In this document: piece after piece, positions 16,163 to 24,828 of the stretch
How the letters are laid out: every line of letters begins with the position of its first letter
Position numbering within the stretch: the first letter of the stretch is position 1
Source: an uncultured Flavobacteriales bacterium
GTDB lineage: Bacteria > Bacteroidota > Bacteroidia > Flavobacteriales_G > Salibacteraceae
Assembly: GCA_937121175.1 (NCBI GenBank)
Contig: CAKZKD010000002.1
Span: 124,001-188,000 of the forward strand
Direction: 5' to 3'
DNA length: 64,000 nucleotides
Notes under the pieces: model-generated
Databases searched by the model: none
The model's input: the letters and a program-made list of their open reading frames with translations, nothing else
What the model was told of the DNA's origin: nothing
Position numbers and translations under genes: made by a program

Positions 16163-19100
16163 CTATTTATCATTCCCCCCGTACGGCTGGCTCGGCTTTT
16201 CTTTTTTCAAGAATTTTTCTTCGTCGCACAGAATAGCTTTCTCTCTTCGAAGTAATTCTTTCTTTACTTTTTTGATTTCTTTTTTGTTGTTTTTGACCCC
16301 GGTGCTGCTAGCAACTCCACTCATAGCCAGCTTACTCCAATAATGAAATATTTCTTTTGATGTATCTCGTTCCGTGTAAATAAGTCCTTTTTTGGTGCGA
16401 AACCATCTTGGGTTTTTGGTGTTTACCACCCGGTTCGCAATAAAGCCTTTCATAACCATTCCAAAACCTTTTTTTATCGTGTCTTCTTTATTCAGAAACG
16501 TTACGTGCAGGTCGTTGTACAACAATCGCATATCGCCAGTACCAAAATCATTGTAGGCTTTAAAATCGATTCCTGCACTAATTACATTTCCGCTTTTTAC
16601 CCCAACAAAAGCAGTGTGAGTAAGGTAGTTATTCAATGTTCGCGCATCGAATTCACCCATACTAGCATGGCCTTCAAACAGGCCATTTGGCTCATAGTTA
16701 TTAAACTCAAACGACGCACTTAATTGACCATCTCCCATTAATTTTCCTAGTGCATTTAGCCGAGTAAGCTCAGCGGCTTTTTGGCTTTTGTGGTCATTAG
16801 TAATGTTTGATGCGCGCGCACTAAGGTCAGTAAAGTAAATCTTGCCTGGTACGGCACCGTTTTCTGCAATTTGAATGTGAGAAACCTCACCCTTCCGCAA
16901 AACGATTCGTTTAATGTTTAACCCCATTTTTAAACTATCTAATCGCTCCTGTGGCAATGGAACATAACGTTGCTTAAACGGAAGGCGTTTGTCCTTAAAA
17001 TTCCGCACCCAAAGGCTATCAATATCCACCAGTGAAACTGACAAATTATTTTCGTACAATAGTTTTTTACCCTTAAACCCCGTTAGGTTAATTTCACTTG
17101 TAAAAAGCTCTAGTCTGCTTTTTTGCCAGCCCGCTTTTTGTCCGAACTGAAAAATTCCATAGTTTGGATCAAGCCGTGCTTTTTCCAGTCTCAGTTGTTC
17201 TTTTTTAGAATCATATTCAAGAGAATCTAATTTCAAATTGTAATAGCCTTTGAGTACATCGTACTCAAAATCACCGAAACTAAGTGCGAGTTCAACTAAT
17301 CGAGGTTTATGTTCTTTCGGATTGGGGTTTGGGTACTCTAAACCTTCTGCATTTACATTGAGATTGTTAATGACAATTGGCTGGGCTGAAGTATCGTTAA
17401 AATCCCAATTGATAAATCCATTTTTCACTTTTAACGACCTTAAAATCGTTTTGGCAATAGCAGAACTGTCATTCGAAAAGCGTTCTTTTAAACTAAGCTC
17501 CCGGCTCACAACATCTTCCTTATTGTGAAACTGAGTAAACTCCAGTTTTGGGTTTATGGCGTATATCCCTTTCAAATCCAACACTTTATCTTTCGTAATC
17601 GCCAGTGGTTTGATGCCGTCTAATTCTACCAACCCCATCGTTCCTTCTACAAACAACTTGTTTCTATTTTCCTCTTTTACCATAAAGCTTCCTGCAACTT
17701 GGTGCAGCTTTAAGTTTTGGTTTTCGGTCGAATAGGTTACTCGTTCCACCGTAATATCATTCAATGAATCAGGGAAAATTCGTTGAACTTTAAACATGTC
17801 AATCGTGTAGTCTTGTGCGAAACCAAGGTTGTTGTCTGTGTTTTTAGATTGTGAATTAAGGCGCATGTTTTTAGACCTAAGGTTGTATTGCTCGGCAACC
17901 AAACGATTTTCATTTTTTGACTTGCTATTTTCCTTCCACAACACACTTAAGCTACCGTTATCTATTTCTAGCGTGTTATAGGCAAATTCATTGGTTTTCA
18001 GTACATCCAATACTAGCTGTTGAAGCTCTTTTTCTACCTTTTGTTTTGGCGCTGTGTCCTCTGTAGAATATATACTCAAGAACGTTTGTGGGTTGCAAAT
18101 TTCTATGTTGTCTGCTACTATTTTTTGTCCTAAATTTTGGCTGTTTGGTGAGAATCCTTTAACATATATTGATTCTATTTTTTGTTGAAAAACCGTGGCT
18201 TGGACTTCGGAAATGGTATGAATTACAGGGTCAATTCTCAAGGATTTTATCTCGAGCGTCGAATCTTTACTACTGAATGACAGTTCCTTCGTTGTGGTAA
18301 TTGATTTACCTGATTTTGCCAATAAGCTGAGTCTTGAAACCGAACTTGACAATTCTTCATAAGCCAATTTTGTTGCTGTAGAATCGGTACGAATTAAACT
18401 GAAGTTCTTAGCCAATACTGTTGCGTTATTTACCTCAAATGTGGCTGAATCGTTCTGCATTCGTTTTAATTCAATTCCCATGGCTTGCACGTTTTCAATA
18501 GCTATTTCGTTAAGGAATTTTTTGTCCTGTTTTTTTCTCAGGATTATATCCAATTTATCCAACTTGGCATTTTTAGCAATTAGCCTTTTATGGTCCACTA
18601 ATTCTGCGTATTCGAACCCAGTCAAACTCAAAAGCCCTAGTTTAATCCTGTTTTCATTATTGTTCTCTGGCTGTAAGTTAAAATCGGCAACTAATAGCTT
18701 TTTGGCTTTTGGGTTTACATTTAAACGGCTCCAAGAATAGGTCACTTTTGAGAAGGGATTAATCACCCTCGTTTTACCACTAAATACTGCCGTTTTTTCT
18801 ATCAATTCAGAAAAGTTTGGTTCTCTTTTATTCACCTCACTCCAACTAATATTACTCGCTGATACATCCGTATTGGTTATTTCTCCATAACTAATCGATG
18901 CATCTCTAGAATTTGTAAGCAGAACTGAAGCATCCAAAATTGAGAGCATTTTGGTAGATATAGAATCCAATTCATAGGGCAGTTTTTTGCTCCTGGTTCG
19001 CATGCTGTCGGGTAGTTTCGTAAACATGGTATCATAGGATAGACTAACTGTTGGATGCTGAATGGTAACCTCATCTAATACCGTTTTTCTGCCTTCTGAA

Positions 19101-20494
19101 ATACTGGTTAGGTCAAGTTTTTTAATGGTGATACCATCCAATAACAAGCGTTGCATTTGAAGCGCTTGAGTAGGATTTTTTAGTTGCTGTTGTTGCTTCA
19201 TTTCATTTGGGCTTATCTCTACAGCTCCACATTTAAACAACTCTGTAATCGACGAATAATCAATGTCTTTTATGCTTATCAATAGCTCTTCTTCTGGAAT
19301 TTGGTGCATTAATTCATGCACAGAAAGCCTGTAATTATCCTGTAAACTGCTCAATTCAAGTTTATCAAGAATGCTAGTGTCTACCTTCGCCCCTTGGATT
19401 TTAAGTGATATTCCGTTCACCAAATACGTTTTTCTAGACTTACCCCGATTATCGTTTACAGCAATGTTTCCTTTTGTAATTCGTGTGGAATTCACAACAA
19501 TTAAATTCAACCATTTTTCAAGTTCATCAATTTGTTGTTCCGATTTTGGTTTTTGGCTTTTATTGATGTTTAATTTTATGGCTGGCCTCTCTATAGAAAG
19601 AGTTTTTACCAAATATTCGTTATCTAAGTATGCACGTTCAAAATCGACGCTCTTCAACTTTAACGCAGGCACAAAAACGTTTAATTGATTTTCTGTAATA
19701 CTATCCGCTTTTAAGGGTTTTACTCTCAAATTATAAAACTCAATTTGATTGTTGATTGTTGAGATTTTAAATCGGTCGAACGAAATACGGTGAGAACTAT
19801 CAGGCAAAGTAAACTGTTGCTTACCTGAAAAAAACTCTACATCATCTGTAAAAAACAGCTTTGCATTTTCTCGTGTTCCTTCTTTTACCCTAAAATTTTT
19901 GAGCTTGAATGAAATGGGGTCAAAAGTAAATCGTTGCGATTCTCCTTCTTGGAACAGGGAATAGTCGGTTCTTGCATCAACTACTTCAAAAGAATAAAGT
20001 TTCAAAAGACTTAAATACTGAGTAACGGTTTGATAAATATCACCTGAGATTTGTGCGAACTTAATCTTCTTATCGCTCGTCTTTTTTTGATGAATTCTTA
20101 CCGTGGGTTCTGTAACTTTTAGCTGCTTAATAAATAGCTTTTTGTCTAAAAATATTTCCCATTCTTTTTCCAATTGTAAATCTACACGGTTGATATTAAT
20201 TCCATAAAAAGAAGACAGTGAACTGTCAAATTCTGCTGAAAGCTTTGCTGAATCTGCCGGATATATTCGAAAATTGAGCAAACTAATGCGCTGGGTAAAA
20301 ATATTAAACCTTAGTTTTTCGTAATCGAGTACGTATTCCTCTTTACTTGATTCTTGCAATAAAACGCTCAGATTATTGCGAACCACCTCATCGGTATAGT
20401 TATTTATAGCCTGCCGTACAGGTAGTATTGCACCTAGTAGTAACACCCCTAAAAAGGCGAATAAAACCCAGTATTTTTTCCGTATTTTTTTCAA
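16163..20494 (-). CDS. Giant AsmA/DUF748-like envelope protein
   Basis: A 1443-residue protein with one N-terminal membrane helix (about 8-28) followed by long beta-rich periplasmic sequence. The segments describe the repeating AsmA-like pattern (LRFNIFTQRISLLNFRIYP near the N terminus, DFEYDVLKGYYNLKLDSLEY in the middle, GKLMGDGQLSASFEFNNYEP in the C-terminal third). AsmA-like proteins are thought to span the periplasm as hydrophobic grooves that carry phospholipids between membranes. The C terminus is strongly basic. It starts with TTG at 20494: the frame meets a TGA 24 bp upstream with no ATG or GTG between. It is monocistronic and divergent from pabA. Confidence 0.75.
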   Translation of the reverse strand: MKKIRKKYWVLFAFLGVLLLGAILPVRQAINNYTDEVVRNNLSVLLQESSKEEYVLDYEKLRFNIFTQRISLLNFRIYPADSAKLSAEFDSSLSSFYGININRVDLQLEKEWEIFLDKKLFIKQLKVTEPTVRIHQKKTSDKKIKFAQISGDIYQTVTQYLSLLKLYSFEVVDARTDYSLFQEGESQRFTFDPISFKLKNFRVKEGTRENAKLFFTDDVEFFSGKQQFTLPDSSHRISFDRFKISTINNQIEFYNLRVKPLKADSITENQLNVFVPALKLKSVDFERAYLDNEYLVKTLSIERPAIKLNINKSQKPKSEQQIDELEKWLNLIVVNSTRITKGNIAVNDNRGKSRKTYLVNGISLKIQGAKVDTSILDKLELSSLQDNYRLSVHELMHQIPEEELLISIKDIDYSSITELFKCGAVEISPNEMKQQQQLKNPTQALQMQRLLLDGITIKKLDLTSISEGRKTVLDEVTIQHPTVSLSYDTMFTKLPDSMRTRSKKLPYELDSISTKMLSILDASVLLTNSRDASISYGEITNTDVSASNISWSEVNKREPNFSELIEKTAVFSGKTRVINPFSKVTYSWSRLNVNPKAKKLLVADFNLQPENNNENRIKLGLLSLTGFEYAELVDHKRLIAKNAKLDKLDIILRKKQDKKFLNEIAIENVQAMGIELKRMQNDSATFEVNNATVLAKNFSLIRTDSTATKLAYEELSSSVSRLSLLAKSGKSITTTKELSFSSKDSTLEIKSLRIDPVIHTISEVQATVFQQKIESIYVKGFSPNSQNLGQKIVADNIEICNPQTFLSIYSTEDTAPKQKVEKELQQLVLDVLKTNEFAYNTLEIDNGSLSVLWKENSKSKNENRLVAEQYNLRSKNMRLNSQSKNTDNNLGFAQDYTIDMFKVQRIFPDSLNDITVERVTYSTENQNLKLHQVAGSFMVKEENRNKLFVEGTMGLVELDGIKPLAITKDKVLDLKGIYAINPKLEFTQFHNKEDVVSRELSLKERFSNDSSAIAKTILRSLKVKNGFINWDFNDTSAQPIVINNLNVNAEGLEYPNPNPKEHKPRLVELALSFGDFEYDVLKGYYNLKLDSLEYDSKKEQLRLEKARLDPNYGIFQFGQKAGWQKSRLELFTSEINLTGFKGKKLLYENNLSVSLVDIDSLWVRNFKDKRLPFKQRYVPLPQERLDSLKMGLNIKRIVLRKGEVSHIQIAENGAVPGKIYFTDLSARASNITNDHKSQKAAELTRLNALGKLMGDGQLSASFEFNNYEPNGLFEGHASMGEFDARTLNNYLTHTAFVGVKSGNVISAGIDFKAYNDFGTGDMRLLYNDLHVTFLNKEDTIKKGFGMVMKGFIANRVVNTKNPRWFRTKKGLIYTERDTSKEIFHYWSKLAMSGVASSTGVKNNKKEIKKVKKELLRREKAILCDEEKFLKKEKPSQPYGGNDK

Positions 20495-20516
20495 CGATGC
20501 AGTATCCCTAATCTCT

Positions 20517-20524
20517 CAAAAATA
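20517..20524 (-). promoter_or_regulatory. Candidate -7 element (TATTTTTG) for the AsmA-like gene
   Basis: Minus-strand 20524-20517 reads TATTTTTG, matching TAnnTTTG, 22 bp before the TTG start at 20494. No matching -33 TTG at normal spacing. Confidence 0.3.
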
Positions 20525-20613
20525 TTGTTATACCGCCCCGTAATTATTGCGTTTACAAGGTTTTACTAATACCTTTTTCTTAATAATATTGGCATTCTTA
20601 AAATAATCCTTCT

Positions 20614-21186
20614 TTGAAAATTTTAATCGTAGATAATTACGACTCGTTTACTTATAATCTGAAGCATTACTTCGACTTGTATTGCGATTCGGTAACGGTG
20701 TTACGGAACGACGATACTTTGCTTTGGAAGGCCATTGAAGCTACCGACCGAATTGTACTTTCTCCCGGCCCAGGTTTACCAAAAGAAACCACCAACTTAT
20801 TCGAAATTATTAAACGTGTTGAGGGTAAAAAGCCTTTGCTGGGTGTTTGCTTGGGTCATCAGGCAATTTGCGAATTTTTTGGTGAAACAATAATTAATTT
20901 AGATGACGTTTTACACGGAAAATCTACTCCGTTGTTTCAGCAAAATCAAGATGAATTATTTGAGGGTTTACCCGCAAAATTTAATGTGGCTCGATACCAC
21001 AGTTGGTCTGTTCAGGCTTTTGATTCCGATAAGTCAGTATTCGATATTACAGCTACAGACGAAATGAATCGACCTTTGGCTGTAAAGCACAAATTAAAAA
21101 ATATTAGAGGTATTCAATTTCACCCAGAATCAATACTAACAGAAAACGGAAAAAAAATTATAAACAACTGGATAACAAACTGTTGA
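20614..21186 (+). CDS. pabA: Class I glutamine amidotransferase, anthranilate/aminodeoxychorismate synthase component II
   Basis: A 190-residue glutaminase subunit that supplies ammonia to a chorismate-using partner (PabB or TrpE). The catalytic cysteine is in GVCLGHQA (about 77-84) and the His/Glu pair in QFHPES near residue 168. The oxyanion-strand PGPGLP and N-terminal DNYDSFTYNL are hallmarks. The start is TTG at 20614, immediately before the conserved ILIVDNYDSF; no ATG fits. No chorismate-binding partner is nearby, so PabA and TrpG cannot be told apart by context; folB elsewhere in the window is also a folate gene but lies far away. The next gene starts 6 bp after the stop. Confidence 0.88.
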   Translation: MKILIVDNYDSFTYNLKHYFDLYCDSVTVLRNDDTLLWKAIEATDRIVLSPGPGLPKETTNLFEIIKRVEGKKPLLGVCLGHQAICEFFGETIINLDDVLHGKSTPLFQQNQDELFEGLPAKFNVARYHSWSVQAFDSDKSVFDITATDEMNRPLAVKHKLKNIRGIQFHPESILTENGKKIINNWITNC

Positions 21187-21192
21187 TTTAAA

Positions 21193-22476
21193 ATGAGGAT
21201 AGTAATATTTTGTCTGTTTATTATAATTAGCACTGCTGGGTTAAGTCAACTAGAAGTGCGTGGTACTGTAGTCGATAGCGCTACTCAACAACCGGTTTCT
21301 TATGTAAATGTTTGGTTAAAAGGAACCTCAAAAGGAACCTTGACCAACGATTTAGGCAACTTTAAACTTGACGTAGATTCAACGCTCGGCGATAGTATTG
21401 AGTTCAGTTTAATTGGGTACAAACCTCAACGTTTTTCTATTCATCATGTTCCAAAATTGCGCCCTTTTTATATTGAGTTAGTTGCAAAATCTTTTGATTT
21501 AAAAACTGCTATTGTTACCCCATTATCTGCTCAAGAATACGTTCGACGTGCAATAATTTATATGGAGGATAATTACGATACCAAAGGCAATTTTGGTCGA
21601 TACTACTATAGAGAAGTAATCAAAGAAAACAACAGTTTTAATCGTTTTTCTGAAGCGGTTTTAGATTTATACCAACCCCCATTAAACTCTAAACCGAACG
21701 ACACAGCAATTATTAGATTAAAAGGCGGACATGTTTTAGACAACCGAGAATACATCCAATTTATGCGAGATTATGTAAAGAAAAAAGTAGATAAGAAAAA
21801 CAAAAAACGTGAACGGAAAGGTGAAGAAACCAAAGAGTTTACAGACGCTACTCAATACATTTCATTTTCTAACCCCTACATTTTTGTAGATTCAAACTTT
21901 ACCTCCAAAACACCGAGTTTTTTAGATTCAACGCATTTCGATAAATACACCTATCAGTTCGAATACGGTTACGAATCAAATGGTCGCCAAATGCTTTGTA
22001 TTAGCTTTAACCAGGAGAAAAAAATTCACGAAACCTATTATTCTGGACTGATATACATGGTAGATTCATCGTACGCTATTGAAGGTATTGATTATGGCTG
22101 GAACGAAAAGGGAAAAAAGAAATTAATTCCTGCATACGCAAAGGCTGCACTGTGGGCATATCGTCTTCAAGTAGATGAACCTGATTTTCAAGCAAAAATG
22201 CGCTTTAGAGAGGATAACGGTAAATGGAATATGGACCATTTCTTCATTTACTTGCAGGGGAGATTAACTAAGAAATTCTTTTTTGACGACAATGAAACCA
22301 GTCTGTTCAACATCAACCAGAGCTTTGTGTTTATTGAACCAATCGATAAAATTGATGAAGACTTACCTTTACTGAATCGTAAAAAAACTGTCCATGGCCA
22401 AATCAAAGACAGTAACCCAAATATCAACTGGAAAAAATACAGAAAACTAGAGCCAGAGAACTTGAAGCAGGAGTAG
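21193..22476 (+). CDS. Carboxypeptidase-regulatory-like domain secreted protein
   Basis: A 427-residue exported protein. The signal peptide (about 1-18, ending LSQ) precedes a CarboxypepD_reg-like beta-sandwich (about 21-102: RGTVVDSATQQPVSYVNVWL, TNDLGNFKL, IEFSLIGYKPQ), the module found at the N terminus of TonB-dependent receptors and other Bacteroidota envelope proteins. The remainder is not a barrel of TonB type; it resembles the large Bacteroidota group of carboxypeptidase-like regulatory proteins with an alpha/beta C-terminal region (RRAIIYMEDNYD near 115). Function unknown. It starts 6 bp after pabA and is probably cotranscribed with it. Confidence 0.78.
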   Translation: MRIVIFCLFIIISTAGLSQLEVRGTVVDSATQQPVSYVNVWLKGTSKGTLTNDLGNFKLDVDSTLGDSIEFSLIGYKPQRFSIHHVPKLRPFYIELVAKSFDLKTAIVTPLSAQEYVRRAIIYMEDNYDTKGNFGRYYYREVIKENNSFNRFSEAVLDLYQPPLNSKPNDTAIIRLKGGHVLDNREYIQFMRDYVKKKVDKKNKKRERKGEETKEFTDATQYISFSNPYIFVDSNFTSKTPSFLDSTHFDKYTYQFEYGYESNGRQMLCISFNQEKKIHETYYSGLIYMVDSSYAIEGIDYGWNEKGKKKLIPAYAKAALWAYRLQVDEPDFQAKMRFREDNGKWNMDHFFIYLQGRLTKKFFFDDNETSLFNINQSFVFIEPIDKIDEDLPLLNRKKTVHGQIKDSNPNINWKKYRKLEPENLKQE

Positions 22477-22501
22477 GTGTTTACAGTAAACAAAAATTTA
22501 G

Positions 22502-23275
22502 CTACGCAAACTTCAAGTGCTTCACAGTATGTCCATTTTCCTTGAGTTGATTTAAAGACTCAATACCAATTTTAATATGGAGATTTCCATAGTTTTTACT
22601 CACTTTTTCGTCGGTAGATTGCGTTTTTACCCCTTCCGGTACCATGGGTTGGTCCGAAACTAATAACAAAGCTCCACTCGGAATTTCGTTGGAAAAACCA
22701 ACAATGAAAACCGTGGCAGTTTCCATGTCAATTCCCATGCAGCGAGTCGTTCTTAAGTATTCTTTAAAATCCTCGTCAAATTCCCATACTCGACGGTTGG
22801 TAGTAAAAACCGTTCCCGTATAATAATCCTGTTCGTTGTCTCTGATGGTCGTTGAAACCGCTTTTTGAAGGCTAAATGCGGGCAATGCAGGCACTTCCTT
22901 AGGTAAGTAGTCGTTTGAGGTTCCTTCGCCTCTTATTGCCGCAATTGGCAATATAAAATCGCCTAATTGATTTTTCTTTTTAAGACCACCACATTTTCCC
23001 AAAAATAACACCGCTTTTGGTGAAATACTACTCAATAAATCCATGATTGTCGCAGCGTTTGCACTTCCCATTCCAAAGTTTATCATGGTAATGTCGCCGG
23101 AAGTGGCAATGGGCATTGCAGCCGAAGTATCAATAATTTCTGCTCCGGTTAAATCACAAAAATCTTTAAGGTATTTTTTGAAGTTGGTGAGTAAAATGTA
23201 AGACCCAAATTGGTTTAATTGTGCTCCTGTATATCGTGGTAACCAGTTTTCGGTTATTTCTTCTTTTGTTTTCAT
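22502..23275 (-). CDS. amn: AMP nucleosidase (short Bacteroidota form)
   Basis: A 257-residue protein of the nucleoside phosphorylase superfamily matching the catalytic C-terminal half of AMP nucleosidase, which splits AMP into adenine and ribose 5-phosphate. Visible motifs are INFGMGSANAATIMDLL, LGKCGGLK, GDFILPIAAIRGEG, the purine-site GIDMETATVF (about 181-190) and LVSDQPM. The long N-terminal regulatory domain of the enterobacterial enzyme is absent, which is normal for this phylum. The gene is convergent with the carboxypeptidase-regulatory-domain protein gene. It ends 25 bp from that gene's stop with a short palindrome between them. Confidence 0.87.
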   Translation of the reverse strand: MKTKEEITENWLPRYTGAQLNQFGSYILLTNFKKYLKDFCDLTGAEIIDTSAAMPIATSGDITMINFGMGSANAATIMDLLSSISPKAVLFLGKCGGLKKKNQLGDFILPIAAIRGEGTSNDYLPKEVPALPAFSLQKAVSTTIRDNEQDYYTGTVFTTNRRVWEFDEDFKEYLRTTRCMGIDMETATVFIVGFSNEIPSGALLLVSDQPMVPEGVKTQSTDEKVSKNYGNLHIKIGIESLNQLKENGHTVKHLKFA

Positions 23276-23364
23276 AGTTAAAGTAAACGTACGAAAAAGA
23301 AAGTTGTTTTGTGGTGGTACGAGATTGGATTGCTACGCGTTCCAGATATTCCTCGTAGTCTAAA

Positions 23365-23394
23365 TAAGAAACCCCGCTCTATCGAACGGGGTTT
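23365..23394 (-). terminator. Rho-independent terminator of tRNA-Val
   Basis: On the minus strand the stem AAACCCCG (23394-23387), a 10-nt loop and CGGGGTTT (23376-23369) are followed by a T-rich tract. It lies 13 bp after the tRNA-Val 3' end. Confidence 0.85.
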
Positions 23395-23406
23395 ACTACC
23401 CTTAAG

Positions 23407-23481
23407 TGGGTCATACTGGATTCGAACCAGTGACCTCTGCCCTGTCAAGGCAGCGCTCTAAACCAACTGAGCTAATGACCC
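23407..23481 (-). tRNA. tRNA-Val (anticodon GAC)
   Basis: The minus-strand sequence folds into a full cloverleaf: acceptor GGGTCAT/ATGACCC, D-arm GCTC/GAGC, anticodon stem CTGCC/GGCAG with loop TTGACAG (anticodon GAC, valine), T-arm ACTGG-TTCGAAT-CCAGT and discriminator A. CCA is not encoded. The first 23 nt of its 5' end, plus two bases just upstream, are repeated exactly at 23776-23800, upstream of the GIY-YIG gene. This marks it as an insertion target. Confidence 0.95.
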
Positions 23482-23483
23482 GT
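23459..23483 (-). repeat. 25-bp direct repeat (copy in intact tRNA-Val)
   Basis: This stretch covers the D-loop to the 5' end of tRNA-Val plus two bases upstream. It is identical to 23776-23800. The pair brackets the intact GIY-YIG gene and behaves like attachment-site repeats. Confidence 0.8.
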
Positions 23484-23499
23484 GTTTTAACCAGTGCAA

Positions 23500-23730
23500 T
23501 TATAGTGTTTTTCTAAACCTTCTGCCGGCCGCTGTTTTTAAATAAACCTCGCGTTTTCGCGCTTCAATGCGTGTTTCAAAAACCTCTGCGTAAATTACCT
23601 TCCAGGGCATCTTTGATTTTGTCGATTTTACTTTTCCGGCGTTGTGTTCTGATAACCTCTTCTCTATATTTGAAGACATTCCCACATATTGAGAGCCATC
23701 TTTTAAACTTGACAATACATATACTTTCAT
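23500..23730 (-). CDS. Small GIY-YIG endonuclease
   Basis: A 76-residue single-domain GIY-YIG nuclease. It shows the variant motif pair VYVL...YVG (residues 3-6 and 15-17), the arginine-containing helix NIEKRLSEHNAGK (about 22-34) and the acidic residue in FETRIEARKREVYLK (about 51-65; Glu60 in the family position). These small nucleases resemble the homing-endonuclease fold of UvrC. The gene lies 18 bp upstream of tRNA-Val on the same strand and is bounded by repeats of the tRNA 5' end. A broken second copy follows upstream. The arrangement suggests a minimal selfish element that inserts in the tRNA 5' region and restores it (inference). Confidence 0.85.
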   Translation of the reverse strand: MKVYVLSSLKDGSQYVGMSSNIEKRLSEHNAGKVKSTKSKMPWKVIYAEVFETRIEARKREVYLKTAAGRRFRKTL

Positions 23731-23736
23731 ACTTCA

Positions 23737-23799
23737 AGCGCTCCCCGCCCGGGCCTACCGGAACGGTCGGACGGGTAAACCAACTGAGCTAATGACCCG
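23737..23799 (-). pseudogene. tRNA-Val 5' fragment interrupted by a 32-nt GC-rich insert
   Basis: On the minus strand the tRNA-Val 5' half is present up to the D-arm (23799-23776), then a 32-nt insert (23775-23744), then the rest of the D-arm, GAGCGCT (23743-23737). The anticodon and T-arms are missing; the GIY-YIG start codon lies 6 bp further on. The insert is about 81% G+C and made of nested imperfect inverted repeats (CCCGTCCG against CGGGCGGG outside, ACCG/CGGT inside), unlike its AT-rich surroundings. Confidence 0.7.
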
Positions 23800-23800
23800 T
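23776..23800 (-). repeat. 25-bp direct repeat (copy in tRNA relic)
   Basis: Identical to 23459-23483 of the intact tRNA-Val region, 317 bp away. With it, this copy brackets the GIY-YIG gene. Confidence 0.8.
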
Positions 23801-23815
23801 TTCCTAATAGTGCAA

Positions 23816-23940
23816 TTATAGTGTTTTTCTAAACCTTCTGCCGGCCGCTGTTTTTAAGAAAGCTCTCGTTTTCGCGATTCCATGCGTGTTTCAGAGCTCT
23901 CCGAATAATTATCCTCCATATATACCTTTGATTTTGGTGA
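23816..23940 (-). pseudogene. GIY-YIG endonuclease remnant (C-terminal part, frameshifted)
   Basis: A 49-bp exact match to the 3' end of the intact GIY-YIG gene (23809-23857 against 23493-23541) continues as a weaker match to about 23940. A one-base deletion within the RKRE-to-KTAAG region shifts the frame and brings an early stop, and the catalytic N-terminal half is gone. It sits 16 bp upstream of the tRNA relic, exactly as the intact gene sits before the real tRNA, so it is an older copy of the same unit. Confidence 0.8.
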
Positions 23941-24017
23941 ATAGTTCGTGATTTCAGGTTTTAAGTACTTATTTCTTACACCTTTGTGAAAATTAAAATT
24001 CAACAAAATTCATTATC

Positions 24018-24782
24018 ATGAAACAATTTATTACAATCTCAATTCTTATTTCATTTTCCATCCTATCGTTTGCTCAAACTGCAAAAGAAAAGGCTGCCCA
24101 GAAGAAAATTGACAGGCTAGAAGCCAGCGCTGTACCCAGTATGTTTGAAACAAACCCTATGGATGTTGATGGCCAAGACAAAATTAACTTTATGTTATAC
24201 CAAGATGCGGTTAGTGCTTATTACACCAAAAATTACCGACCGGCGATACTTCATTTGCCTAATGGTGAAAAGAAAACTGGATATGCAAATGTTCGCTTAT
24301 TTCCGGGTGAATTAAATAAATATTCACTCATGTTTACTGAGGGTGAACGTACTGCTCCTAAAATGAATAAAAAAGAAATAACTACCATGGAGCGTAAAGA
24401 TGACGGTTTAATAAAGGCGGTGATTACCTATGAGAATGGCTTTGAAGATATAGTCACTTTTTCAAGTGCCCAAGGTGGTAAAAACATTCTTAGCCCTTAC
24501 TATAAAAACGGCTCTGTAGAGCTTATGACATGGCCATACGGTTTAATGAGAAGAGTTGACCAATCTAGGCTATTTCTGATTGACCTCAACAGCAAAACCT
24601 TCAAGCAAGACTTTATCTTTATTCAGTCCAAAGACTACATGATGAAAACACTTAAAGCCAGTTTTATATACAAATGTGATGCGGTAAAAGCAAAACTTAA
24701 AAATTGGTCTGACGAGGACTACTCTGAAACGGGTTTGTTTGAAATTTTGGATATTTACGACAGTAACTGCGGCGGAAAATAA
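24018..24782 (+). CDS. Secreted protein of unknown function
   Basis: A 254-residue protein with a clear signal peptide (about 1-20, cleavage after SFA). The mature part begins with a charged helix (KEKAAQKKIDRLEAS) and then beta-rich sequence with no recognised family; YRPAILHLPNGEKKTGYANVRLFPGE resembles short beta-meander segments found in many Bacteroidota periplasmic proteins. It ends with two cysteines in the last 40 residues (about 219 and 251) that could form a disulfide. No operon partner: a GIY-YIG relic lies upstream and a transposase is convergent downstream. Confidence 0.7.
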   Translation: MKQFITISILISFSILSFAQTAKEKAAQKKIDRLEASAVPSMFETNPMDVDGQDKINFMLYQDAVSAYYTKNYRPAILHLPNGEKKTGYANVRLFPGELNKYSLMFTEGERTAPKMNKKEITTMERKDDGLIKAVITYENGFEDIVTFSSAQGGKNILSPYYKNGSVELMTWPYGLMRRVDQSRLFLIDLNSKTFKQDFIFIQSKDYMMKTLKASFIYKCDAVKAKLKNWSDEDYSETGLFEILDIYDSNCGGK

Positions 24783-24828
24783 CTGATTGCTCGAAGACTC
24801 TTGAAGCGCTACTTTAAATAAGCTGACT

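Noticed and set aside
22478-22492. Palindrome TGTTTAC-A-GTAAACA between the convergent carboxypeptidase-domain gene and amn as a terminator
   Set aside because: Short A/T-rich stem with a 3-nt loop and no T-run after it on either strand.
23571-23792. 73-codon plus-strand frame across the GIY-YIG gene and tRNA relic
   Set aside because: Antisense to a well supported GIY-YIG nuclease gene and runs into tRNA-derived sequence.
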